Positions 30,210-39,057 of a stretch of 64,000 nucleotides of DNA are shown here, piece by piece (the first letter of the stretch is position 1; each line of letters opens with the position of its first letter). The stretch covers positions 110,239 through 174,238 of the forward strand of contig NZ_VRTS01000008.1 in assembly GCF_008017755.1 (NCBI RefSeq). Direction: 5' to 3'. This DNA comes from Alkalisalibacterium limincola (GTDB taxonomy: Bacteria; Pseudomonadota; Gammaproteobacteria; Xanthomonadales; Xanthomonadaceae). A program made the translations under genes and the position numbers. Under the pieces are notes generated by a model that made no database searches, was not told the origin of the DNA, and saw only the letters and a list, made by a program, of their open reading frames with translations.

Positions 30210-31253
30210 ATGAGCTTGCAGCAAGATGCCTCGACTGAGCTGGCCGGGGCCGGGAAGGTTGTACGCAAACCTGTACTGACGGGGGTGCCGGGCAGCAGCT
30301 CGCGCGCCCTGTCCGACCGTGAGTTCGAGGTGTTCTGCGCGGTCGGCGCGCGCACCCGCATCGCGGCGGGCGAGGTGCTGTTCCAGCGCGGCCAGTCGGG
30401 CCGCCAGATGTACGTGATCGTCTCCGGCCAGGTGCGCCTGGACTTCGGCGACGGCATCACCCAGCGGGTGCTGGGGCCGCGCGAATCCTTCGGCGAACTG
30501 GCCCTGTTCATGGGCCACCACGCGCGCATGGCCAGCGCCACGGTGGAGAGCCATGCGGAACTGCTGGTCATCGACCCGGAGGCGTTCGAGCGCCTGTTCG
30601 AGCACGAGCCCACGACGATGGCGCAGTTCATGCGCCGCTGCTTCGCCTACCTGATCGCCAGCGAGACGCAGTTGATCCAGGGCCTGCGCCGCCGCAACGA
30701 AGACCTGATGCAGACGCTGGAAAGCCTGCGCCAGACCCGCAGTGAACTCAGCCTGGCCCAGCAGCTGGTCAGCACCGATGAATTGACCGGCCTGTCCAAC
30801 CGCCGCGGCCTGTACCGCTTCCTGGAGCAGATGGGCGAACCGCCGGCGGGGGAACCCAACCGCGCACTGCTGTTGGTGGACATCGACGAGTTCAAGCGCG
30901 TCAACGACCTGAGCGGGCACCTGGCCGGCGACAGCGCGCTGCGCGCGGTGGCCGAGGAAGTGCGCGCCGCCTGCGGGCCGATGGAACTGCCCTGCCGCCT
31001 GGGCGGGGACGAGTTCGCGATGGTCGCGCTCAGCGACGACGCCGGCGACCTGGCCAACCGGGCCGTGCAGCTGGTGTCGGCGGTGCGCAGCCTGCGGCTG
31101 GGCCAGGCCGGCGCCGACATCCGCCTGGGCGTGAGCGTGGGTGCATGCTTCTTCCGACCCGGCGAGCCGTGGTCGGCCACCTACAGCCGCGCCGATGCCG
31201 CGCTGTACCAGGCCAAGCTGGCCGGGGGCGACACATGGAAGTTGGGCCGATGA
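30210..31253 (+). CDS. cNMP-binding GGDEF protein (XC_0249-like diguanylate cyclase)
   Basis: A 347-residue cytoplasmic protein. Residues about 35-150 form a cyclic-nucleotide-binding (Crp-like) domain with the phosphate-binding cassette FGELALFMGHHARMASAT. A helical/coiled linker (about 155-188) leads to a GGDEF domain with STDELTGLSNRRG, DIDEFKRVND (224-233) and an intact GGDEF at 265-269. No RxxD inhibitory site is visible before GGDEF. The architecture is that of X. campestris XC_0249, reported as a cGMP-responsive diguanylate cyclase partnered with the cyclase XC_0250. A nucleotidyl cyclase gene follows after 87 bp, which supports the same pairing here. Confidence 0.88.
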   Translation: MSLQQDASTELAGAGKVVRKPVLTGVPGSSSRALSDREFEVFCAVGARTRIAAGEVLFQRGQSGRQMYVIVSGQVRLDFGDGITQRVLGPRESFGELALFMGHHARMASATVESHAELLVIDPEAFERLFEHEPTTMAQFMRRCFAYLIASETQLIQGLRRRNEDLMQTLESLRQTRSELSLAQQLVSTDELTGLSNRRGLYRFLEQMGEPPAGEPNRALLLVDIDEFKRVNDLSGHLAGDSALRAVAEEVRAACGPMELPCRLGGDEFAMVALSDDAGDLANRAVQLVSAVRSLRLGQAGADIRLGVSVGACFFRPGEPWSATYSRADAALYQAKLAGGDTWKLGR

Positions 31254-31340
31254 GCACGACGTGAGCGTCCCCCGCGGCGGGCATCCTGCGTTTCTCCCGA
31301 TAAGGCCGCCCGTGCGCGGGCACGGCGCCGACCGGAACCC

Positions 31341-34012
31341 ATGAGCCAGACAGCCTCCACCCCACAGGCAACGACGCGCCGCGACCCCCGTCCGCGTCTG
31401 CGTACCGTGCTGGTGTGCGACCTGGTGGACTCCACCGGCCTGTTCCGGACCCTCGGCGACGCCCGTGCCGCGGGCCTGCTGCGCAGCCACGACCGCCTGG
31501 CCCGGCAGCTGATGGGCGCCCACGCCGGGCGCGAGATCGACAAATCCGACGGCTTCCTGGTGTTGTTCGAACGCCCCGCCGGTGCCGTGCGTTTCGCGCT
31601 GGAGTACCAGCAGGTGGTGGCGGCGCTCGGCCAGAAGGAAGGCGTGGACCTCAAGGCCCGCGTCGGCATCCATTTCGGTGAAGTACTGATCTGGCGCAAC
31701 GACGCCGACGCCACCGCGGCCGGGGCGACGACGGTCAGCGTCGAGGGCCTGGCCAAGCCGGTCGCCGCGCGCCTGGCCAGCCTGGCCCGCCCCGGCCAGG
31801 TGCTGCTGTCGGACGTGGCGCGCAACCTGTCGCAGCGCGCCGACGCCGCGGCCCCCCGCGGCCGACGAGGACCTGCCGCCGGCACAGCTGGCCTGGGCCG
31901 ACCATGGCGCCTACGAACTGCAGGGCGTTGGCGATCCGATCCGGGTGCACGAAGTGGCCCGCAGCCGCAACGAACTGCGCGGGGCGCCACTGGGAGGTGG
32001 CAAGTCCCGCCGCGCGCGCCGACCGTTCTGGCGCCGCCCCCTGCTGGTGTCGGCCACCGCCGCGCTGGTCGTGGCCTGCGTGGCCACGCTGAGCCTGATG
32101 CTGTTCCGCCCGCCCGATGCGATCGCCTTCGGCGAGCGCGACTGGGTGGTGATCGGCTCGCTGGAGAACCTCACCGGCGACCCGCGCTACAACGGCGCGC
32201 TGGAAACCGCGCTGCGCACCAGCCTGGAGCAGTCGCGCTTCGTCAACGTGCTGCCGGAAATGCGCGTGCGCGACGTGCTGGCCCGGATGACGCGCGAGCC
32301 CGACTCGCCGTTGAGCCGGCAGGTGGGCAGCGAGGTGGCGCTGCGCGAGGGCGCCCGCGCGCTGGTGTTGCCGACCATCGCCGAGGTCGGGGGGGCGCGT
32401 GCGACTCGGCGCCGAGGTAGTGGATCCCGCCACCGGGGCCACGGTGTTCTCCGAGTATCAGGACGGCGCCGGGCCGGAAGACAGTCTTCGGGCCATGACC
32501 ACGGTGGCCGCGCGACTGCGTGGCCGCCTCGGCGAGGCGGTCCAGGAGATCGATGCCACGAGCAAGCCCATCGCCGATGCGGCATCACCCAGCCTCGATG
32601 CATTGCGCGCGTACTCGCTGGGAATCACCGCCGATGGAGAAGGGCGCTATTCGGACGCGAAGCTGCACTACGAGCAGGCGCTGTCGCTCGATCCGGAGTT
32701 CGCGATGGCGATGGTGTCATTGGGTCGCTCGAGTCTGACGGACGGCGACCGCGCCGAGGCGTTGGCCTGGTTTTCCCGCGCGGCTGCGCTTCCCGAGCGC
32801 CTCAGCGAGCGCGAGCGGCTCGCACTCGAGGCGCTGACCGCGATGATCCGCAGGCAGCCGGACTACCCGCGTCGTTGGCAGGCGTTCTCGGACTTGTATC
32901 CGGACCATTATCCGGCCGCTCACAACCTTGCTTTGTTCAGTTGGTGGAACAACCGCTTCGAGGACTCACTCGCGTACGCCGAGCGGGCGTCCTCACCCCG
33001 CAGCGTGACGAGGGGCTCATCGATATACGTGCAGGGCATAGCGCTCGTGGGACTGGGTCGCTTCGACGAGGCCAGGGAAGCCTTTGAATCGGCAAGTTCG
33101 CTGGGCTACTCCAGAGGCGTGTCGATAGTTTCCGCGAGTGGCTATGCCGCGCAACGAAGGTTCGACGAGGCGCGAGCCACGTTGCATGCCGAGCCCGCAC
33201 GGACCGCCGGGGATCTTCTCGCCAGGCGCGGCCTGGAGCTCTCGATGGCCATCGATGAAGGTCGCTGGGGCGAGCTCCCGGCTTTCGCGGACGCGTTGGC
33301 AGCCAGCTCGGTGTCGGAGGCGGGCGTGTACAAATGGGCGGGCTGGGCTGGACAGCTGGCGGTCGATCGCGACCCCCACGACCATGCGGCACGGAGGGCG
33401 CGGGTCAGGGAGCTCATGGATCAGGCGCACGGCCAGCTCCATGGAGAATTCCACCCCGAGGGCGATGCGATCGCAATGGCGCTGCTGTATGCCGCCTACG
33501 TGGCCGTCCGGGTCGATGACATCGCGCTTGCGCGACGTGGTCTCGAACTGGCGCGATCCGAAGTGGCAGCCTCGCCGCTGCCGGTGCTCTCGCAGCTGCT
33601 GCAGGTCGTGGAGGCCCGGATTGATCTTGCTGAAGGGGATGCCGAAGCTGCCGTACGGCGGCTGGCGGGCATTTTCGACGGTTCGGAACTCGCATTGGCG
33701 CACGCCGTGATGGGCGAGGCGCAGGCCGCCGCGGGCAGGCATGAAACCGCGCTTGGCCACATGCGGTGGCTGGCGGAGAATCGAGGCCGGGTCTATGCCG
33801 AATCGAACATCGGCTACATGCTGAGGCCTGAGAACGTCATCCAGGCCAACCGTGCCCAGCTCCGGGCCGCGGAGTTGTCCCTGGATCTCGGGCGACGCGA
33901 GGACGCGCGCGAGTGGCTCGATGCATTCAAGAGTGCGTGGGCGGACCTGGAGGCCGTCCCTGACCTCCAGGCTATGGTCGACGATCTGGATTCGCGACTC
34001 AGCTCAAACTGA
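31341..34012 (+). CDS. Putative peptide modification system cyclase: class III cyclase - TM - TolB-like - TPR, two frameshifts
   Basis: A protein of about 890 residues once two indels are repaired: one extra C in the run at 31853-31858 and one extra G in the run of seven near 32389-32395. Residues about 20-175 are a class III nucleotidyl cyclase domain with metal Asp27 (VCDLVDST), Lys68 and Asp70 in DKSDGF, and ARVGIHFGEV. The transition-state Asn is replaced by Pro140, while Arg144 (PVAARL) is kept. Then come DHGAYELQGVGDPIRVHEV, one membrane segment (about 234-254), a TolB/FlgO-like region (VIGSLENLTGDPRYNGALE) and a TPR half. This matches NCBI's putative peptide modification system cyclase. 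Codon use becomes less GC-biased after about 32.6 kb. Confidence 0.85.
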
Positions 34013-34301
34013 CGTGGAAGATCTTCTGGCTCATCGACGCGGTCAGTTCCTGCTGCAGCTTCTCCCGCATCCGCTGGATCTCTTCCTTGCTCGGCAGGCC
34101 ATCCCCGTGCAGGCAGGCCCACGGCCCATCCACGTCGTGGACGACTTCGGCGCTGATGTCCGCATCCTGTCGAGCCGGCTCGTAACCCAGTTGCGCCAGT
34201 GCCTGGCGCGGATCGCGGCGGAAGGTGTCACGGAACGCGTCGTCTTCACTCAGGCGCACAAGCAGTTTGTCGGCGATGTCCGCCGGCAGGCACTTCTCCA
34301 T
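33999..34301 (-). CDS. NHLP-type putative modified peptide (RiPP-like precursor)
   Basis: A 100-residue peptide on the opposite strand to both partners. Residues 10-40 (ADKLLVRLSEDDAFRDTF, then RRDPRQALAQLGY) form a leader like the nitrile hydratase alpha subunit (NHLP), as used in several RiPP classes. The remainder contains a single Cys (Cys63 in PWACLHG) plus Cys4 at the N-terminus, SKEEIQRMREKLQQEL and the tail TASMSQKIFHVSLS. There is no double-Gly cleavage site. AGGGG lies upstream of the ATG. Its 3' end overlaps the cyclase gene by 14 bp, tail to tail. It corresponds to NCBI's putative modified peptide family. Modification and core region are unknown. Confidence 0.82.
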   Translation of the reverse strand: MEKCLPADIADKLLVRLSEDDAFRDTFRRDPRQALAQLGYEPARQDADISAEVVHDVDGPWACLHGDGLPSKEEIQRMREKLQQELTASMSQKIFHVSLS

Positions 34302-34387
34302 ACTGTTCCCCTTGCGTGGTGGTCCCCAGCGCGGAGTCTAACGCCTGTGCCAATCGTGCGTGGAGTGTGGAATTGAGCCCCAACCCG

Positions 34388-35553
34388 ATGCCGGCCAACG
34401 TCCGGCGCTGCCGACACCTGATGATCGAGCCGCGCGAGGTCAGTCGTGTCGATGCAGCAGCGGCGCTGGCGGGGCGCATCGAGATGACGACCGGTCATGA
34501 GTGGGTGGCCTGGGTGCCGCACCTGTGCGAGCGGGTCGGCCTCGATGCCCGTCAGCTCGAAGCGCTCGCCATCGTGCCGGTCACCGATTGGATGTCCTGG
34601 GCGCACCTGCAGGCGCAGCATCCCGGCGATGCGCTGGCGACGTTGCTGGAGGTCGGCATCCTGATCGGCGACCACGCGACGCATGCCGGACTGCGCGAGG
34701 CGGACGACGCATTGCGCCAGGCCAACTGGTGGACGCCCGCGGCCGTCGCCTACGCGGGCGGCTGCTGGGAGGGCGTCGACAGCACGATCCCGGGGCCGGG
34801 GCAGGAGACCCGTGGCTCACTCGCAGCGCTGGGTCCGGCACCGCCCAGCGTGTCGACCAGGGAAGCGCGCGACGGGAGCGTCGACCTTCCGCCTGCACAC
34901 GCGCAGGCACTCGACGCGCTGCTGCTTCGCCGCACCACCTGCCGCAACTTCGACGCGGACGCGACGCTGTCGATGGCCGACCTGTCGCAGGTGCTGGCCC
35001 AGACCTTCGCCGCGCGCGGGCAGTCCGAAGTCGCCCCGGGCGCGTTCGCGCTGAAGAAGGGCAGCCCGTCCGGCGGCGGACTGCATCCGATCGAGGCCTT
35101 CGTGCTGGCCCAGCGCGTGGCGGGCCTGCCCGCGGGCCTGTACCACCACGACTGCATCCGGCACCGACTGGCCCGCGTGGGGCCACGGGCGCCCGCGGAC
35201 TGCGTGCGCTGGCACTGGAGTTCGTCGCCGGCCAGGAATGGTTCGCCGACGCGGCGGCGCTGGTGGTCATGGTCGCGCGCTTCGAGCGCAACCAGTGGAA
35301 GTACCGCAACCACCCCAAGGCCTATCGCGTCACGCTGCTCGATGCCGGCCACCTCGGCCAGACGTTCGCACTCTCGGCCACCGAGCAAGGCCTGGGGGTC
35401 TTCATCACCGGGGCGATCAACGAGCATTGCATCACCCGCAGCCTCGGCCTGCGCGCCGGGGCGGAAGGCGCGGTCGCGGTGTGCGGCATCGGGCCGCGCG
35501 CGGCCACGACCCTCCATGCGGAACTGACCGTCGAGGGCCTGGTCGGTTCGTGA
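34388..35553 (+). CDS. Putative peptide maturation dehydrogenase (SagB-like, FMN), one frameshift
   Basis: About 388 residues. The N-terminal half (RRCRHLMIEPREVS..., HLCERVGLDARQLEAL..., DALATLLEVGILIGD) is a domain I know only from this family. The C-terminal half is a SagB/nitroreductase-type flavin domain: RRTTCRNFDADATLSMADL, the motif SPSGGGLHPIEAFVLAQRV and GLPAGLYHHD. A one-base error between about 35165 and 35215 shifts the frame, after which LRALALEFVAGQEWFADAAALVVMVARF and DAGHLGQTFALSATEQGLGVF continue to the TGA at 35551. SagB enzymes oxidise azolines to azoles, but no YcaO cyclodehydratase is seen here, so another dehydrogenation is likely. It is divergent from the peptide gene. 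Confidence 0.82.
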
Positions 35554-35566
35554 ACCCGTGTCCGGG

Positions 35567-37357
35567 TCAGTCGCGCCCGCGCCGCCGCCACAGGCTGCGC
35601 AACCTGGCGCTCACGCCACCCCGCTTCTTCCCCAGCAGCCGCGGCACCGGCGCGAACTTCAGGCCGACCTGGCCCACCTGCTCCTCCTCGATGCTGCGCA
35701 CCACCAGCGTGGCCTCGCCGAGCTTGAGCACGTCGCCGATCTGCGGCAGGTCGTCGAAGCGATGGGCGAAGAGCTGCGCTGCGGTCTGGTCGGCGTAGCG
35801 CTCGGGAATCTCCAGCCCGTAGAAGCTGGCCAGCTCGCCCAGCGGCACGTCGCCGGCCAGCGTGAAGGCCCCGAACACCTCGCGCTCGAGTTCGCGCGCT
35901 TCGCGCGGCTCCGCGAACAGCCAGTCCAGCCGGTACACGCTGCCCGGCGGGGCCAGGTAGTAGGCGTAATCCTCGGGCTGCAGCGCGCCGCCGTCGGAGC
36001 CCTGCAGCACCTTGCCCTCGCGCACGACCATCGCCGGACGGGCCCAGCCGGGCAGCTGGGCGCCGCGCAGCACGGCGCTCTCCGGCGCCACCCGGTAGCC
36101 CACCATCTCCAGCTCCAGCTGGCCGGGAAGGTCCAGCTCCACCCGGCGCGTGGGCGGGTCCAGGCGCGGCAGCGCCACGCGGAACCATTCCGCGGCCGGC
36201 TTCAGCGTCCAGCCCTGCACCACCAGCGACACGATCACCACGACGAAGGCCACGTTGAAGTACACGCCGGCATTGGGCAGCTGCGCCAGCATCGGGATCG
36301 ACGCCAGGAAGATGCCGACCGCACCGCGCAGGCCCACCCACGAGATGAAGGCCACCTCGCGGCGCGGGTAGGCGAACGGCCACAGGCACAGCGCCACGGC
36401 CGCCGGGCGTGCCACCAGCATCAGGAAGGCGGCCAGGCCCAGCGCCGGCCACATCACCTCGATCAGCTGCGAGGGCGTGGCCAGCAGGCCCAGCACCAGG
36501 AACATCACCAGCTGCGCCAGCCAGGTGGCGGCGTCCTGCACCGACACGACGCTGGCGAACGCGCGCACCGGCCGGTTGCCGACCATCAGGCCGGCCAGGT
36601 AGACGGCCAGGAAGCCGCTGCCGCCGACCTGGTTGGTCAGTGCGAAGACCAGGATGGCACCGGAAACCGCCAGCAGCGGGTGCAGGCCGTCGGGCAGTGC
36701 CAGCCGGTTGAGCGCCAGCGCCAGCAGCCAGCCACCGGCCAGGCCCATGGTGACGCCGAACCCCGCCTGCGACAGCAGCCGCCAGCCGAAATCACCCAGG
36801 GTGTGCGCGCCATCGGCGGCCAGCCAGCCGGTCAGCACAACGGTCAGGAAGACCGCGATCGGGTCGTTGCTGCCCGACTCCACTTCCAGCGTCGAACTGA
36901 CCCGGCGCTGCAGGTGCAGGCCGCCGGCACGCAGCAGGAAGAACACCGCCGCCGCGTCGGTCGAGGCGATGATCGCGCCCAGCAGCATGCCCTCGACCCA
37001 ACCCAGGCCCAGCAGCGGGATGGCCGCCAGTCCGGTCAGGCCCGCGGTGATCAGCACGCCCACGGTGGCAAGAAGCCCGGCCGGCGCCAGCGAGGAGCGC
37101 ACCTCGCGCAGGCGCGTGCGCAGTCCGCCGTCGAACAGGATCACCGCCAGCGCCAGCGAGCCGACCAGGTAGGTGAGTTCGTAGTTGTCCCAGACCAGGC
37201 CGCCCGGGCCGTCCTCGCCCAGCAGCATGCCCAGGAACAGGAAGACCAGCAGCAGGGGCGCGCCAAAGCGCCGCGCCAGCAGGCTCGAGGCGATGCCGAC
37301 CAGCACCAGGGCGGCGCCGAACAACAGCCAGAGGTTGCCGATCTGCAGGCTTTCCAA
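35567..37357 (-). CDS. Potassium/proton antiporter, NhaP2/CvrA type
   Basis: A 596-residue CPA1 antiporter. About 12-13 membrane segments fill residues 5-395, with the ion-binding segments FDGGLRTRLREV, ASTDAAAVFFLLR and ESGSNDPIAVFLT (the conserved Asp pair). Then a TrkA-C-like domain (LELEMVGYRVAPESAVLRG, LPGWARPAMVVREGKVLQ) and a C-terminal CorC/HlyC-type domain (YADQTAAQLFAHRFDDLPQIGDVLKLGE). The domain set is that of NhaP2/CvrA K+/H+ antiporters. It converges on the dehydrogenase gene with 13 bp between, and is divergent from mgtE across a long structured region. Confidence 0.93.
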   Translation of the reverse strand: MESLQIGNLWLLFGAALVLVGIASSLLARRFGAPLLLVFLFLGMLLGEDGPGGLVWDNYELTYLVGSLALAVILFDGGLRTRLREVRSSLAPAGLLATVGVLITAGLTGLAAIPLLGLGWVEGMLLGAIIASTDAAAVFFLLRAGGLHLQRRVSSTLEVESGSNDPIAVFLTVVLTGWLAADGAHTLGDFGWRLLSQAGFGVTMGLAGGWLLALALNRLALPDGLHPLLAVSGAILVFALTNQVGGSGFLAVYLAGLMVGNRPVRAFASVVSVQDAATWLAQLVMFLVLGLLATPSQLIEVMWPALGLAAFLMLVARPAAVALCLWPFAYPRREVAFISWVGLRGAVGIFLASIPMLAQLPNAGVYFNVAFVVVIVSLVVQGWTLKPAAEWFRVALPRLDPPTRRVELDLPGQLELEMVGYRVAPESAVLRGAQLPGWARPAMVVREGKVLQGSDGGALQPEDYAYYLAPPGSVYRLDWLFAEPREARELEREVFGAFTLAGDVPLGELASFYGLEIPERYADQTAAQLFAHRFDDLPQIGDVLKLGEATLVVRSIEEEQVGQVGLKFAPVPRLLGKKRGGVSARLRSLWRRRGRD

Positions 37358-37420
37358 ACGTGTCGTCCTTGGCGGGGGCCCCTGATCATAGCCCGGCGCG
37401 GTGAATGTTCAGTTCCCACG

Positions 37421-37449
37421 TTGACCGTCAACGCCGCCGGCGATAGACT
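37421..37449 (+). promoter_or_regulatory. Sigma-70 promoter for mgtE
   Basis: TTGACC (37421-37426), a 17-base spacer and TAGACT (37444-37449) form a well-spaced sigma-70 promoter. The predicted start near 37456 gives a 5' leader of about 184 bases before the mgtE ATG. Confidence 0.65.
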
Positions 37450-37455
37450 CCCGCC

Positions 37456-37639
37456 CGCCCAATCCCGGGCGCCATTCCAGGTCATGCACCGACCGCATAT
37501 GGACGTTCCCAGTAGACCCTGCCACTGCACCCTGACCACGCGCGTGATGCGCGGTGGGCGGGTTGGGAACGCCCTGGTCGCGTAAAGCCGGCCGTCCGTC
37601 TCCCGGCCACCCCCGCGGTGTCGCCCTCGGGAGACGACA
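37456..37639 (+). ncRNA. Structured mgtE mRNA leader, candidate riboregulator
   Basis: A leader of about 184 bases holds several pairings. CGCCC/GGGCG forms a 5' hairpin. CGTTCCCA (37504-37511) pairs with TGGGAACG (37564-37571) and encloses ACCC-U-GCC with GGCGGGT and CCACGCGC with GCGCG(G)TGG. CGTCTCCC (37597-37604) is perfectly complementary to GGGAGACG (37629-37636), which contains the mgtE ribosome site. CGTCTCCC also lies inside a GCCGG/CCGGC hairpin (37588-37608), so alternative folds that free or hide the ribosome site are possible. It does not look like the M-box. Confidence 0.5.
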
Positions 37640-39054
37640 ATGAGCGACATCCTCGAGAATCTCGACGCGGAACTGGTCGGCCGCCCCGATGCGCCCGACT
37701 TCGATGCTTCCGCCGCTGCCGATGTCCTGCACGAAGCGCTCGAGAAGGGCGGCGACGACGCCGTGCGCGAATGGTTCGCGCATGTGCAGGAAGCCGACAT
37801 CGCCGACATCCTGGCCGAGCTGGAGCTGCCGTCGATGGCGCGCGCGCTGGCGCTGCTGGGCCTGGAGGAACGCGCCGAGGTGGTCGGGCACCTGCCGGTG
37901 TCGACCCAGGCCGACTACGTCGCCAGCCTGGAGCGGCGCGAGGTGGCGCGGCTGCTGCGCGAGATGTCGGCCGACGAGCGCGCCGACCTGTTCAATGCCC
38001 TGGACACCGTGGAGCAGGACCGCCTGCTGCCGGCGCTGGCGCACGCCGAGCGCGAGGACATCCGCCGCCTGTCGTCCTACCCCGAGGGCACCGCCGGCGC
38101 GGTGATGACGTCGGAGTACGCCTCGCTGCCCGAAGGCCTGACCGCCCGCCAGGCGGTGGACGAGCTGCGCCGCGTGGCGCCGGACAAGGAGACCATCTAC
38201 AGCGCCTTCATCCTCGACGACCAGCGCCGGGTGATCGGCGTGGTGTCGCTGCGCGACCTGATCGTGGCCCCGCCGACGGCGCGCGTGGCCGACCTGATGG
38301 AGTCCGATGTGATCTCCGCCCGGGTCGAGGACAGCCAGGAGTCGGCGGCCGAGAAGATCGCCCGCTACGACCTGATCGCGCTGCCGATCCTCAACGGCGG
38401 CGACAAGCTGGTCGGCATCCTGACCGCGGACGACGCGATGGACGTCGCCGAGGCCGAGGCGACCGAGGACTTCCACCGTGCCGGTGGTGCGATCGGCAAC
38501 CTGGGCGCCAGCGTGCGCGACGCGACGATCCCGCGCCTGTACCGCATGCGCGTCACCTGGCTGGTGTTGCTGGTGTTCGCCAACATCTTCTCCGGCGCAG
38601 GCATCGCCGCCTACGAGGACACGATCGCGGCGCACCTGACGCTGCTGTTCTTCCTGCCGCTGCTGATCGCCAGCTCCGGCAACGCCGGTGCCCAGGCCTC
38701 CACGCTGATGGTGCGCGCGATGGCGACGGGCGACGTGCAGATGCGCGACTGGGGGCGGATGCTGGGCCGCGAGTTCCTGGTCGCGGCGCTGCTGGGCCTG
38801 ACGATGTCGGCCGCGATCGCCGGCATCGGCGTATGGCGTGGCGGTGTCGACGTGGCGCAGGTGGTGTCGGTGACGATGGTGGTCGTGGTCATCGTCGGCA
38901 GCCTGATCGGCATGTCGCTGCCGTTCCTGCTCAGCCGCCTGAAGTTCGACCGGCCACCGCCAGCGGACCGCTGGTCACCTCGATCGCCGACGTGGCCGGG
39001 GTGCTGATCTATTTCGGCATCGCCGCGGCGATGCTCAGCCCGGCGGCGGCCTGA
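37640..39054 (+). CDS. mgtE: MgtE magnesium transporter, one frameshift
   Basis: MgtE is a gated Mg2+ channel. About 471 residues: an N-terminal helical domain (ADIADILAELELPSMARALALL...), paired CBS domains (about 140-260; VMTSEYASLPEGLTARQAVDELR, LPILNGGDKLVGILTADDAM), a plug helix and five membrane segments (WLVLLVFANIFSGAGIAAYED, LTLLFFLPLLIASSGNAGAQASTLMVRAMATG). SSGNAGAQASTL is the pore signature. A one-base error near 38955-38965 shifts the frame; repaired, it ends SIADVAGVLIYFGIAAAMLSPAAA. The GGGAGA ribosome site sits within a predicted hairpin, so translation is likely regulated. It converges on comM with 3 bp between the stops. Confidence 0.92.
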
Positions 39055-39057
39055 GCT

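Noticed and set aside
34388..35553. Standard azole-forming SagB dehydrogenase
   Set aside because: No YcaO-type cyclodehydratase (SagC/SagD) is in the locus, and the N-terminal half differs from SagB; only the flavin domain is shared.
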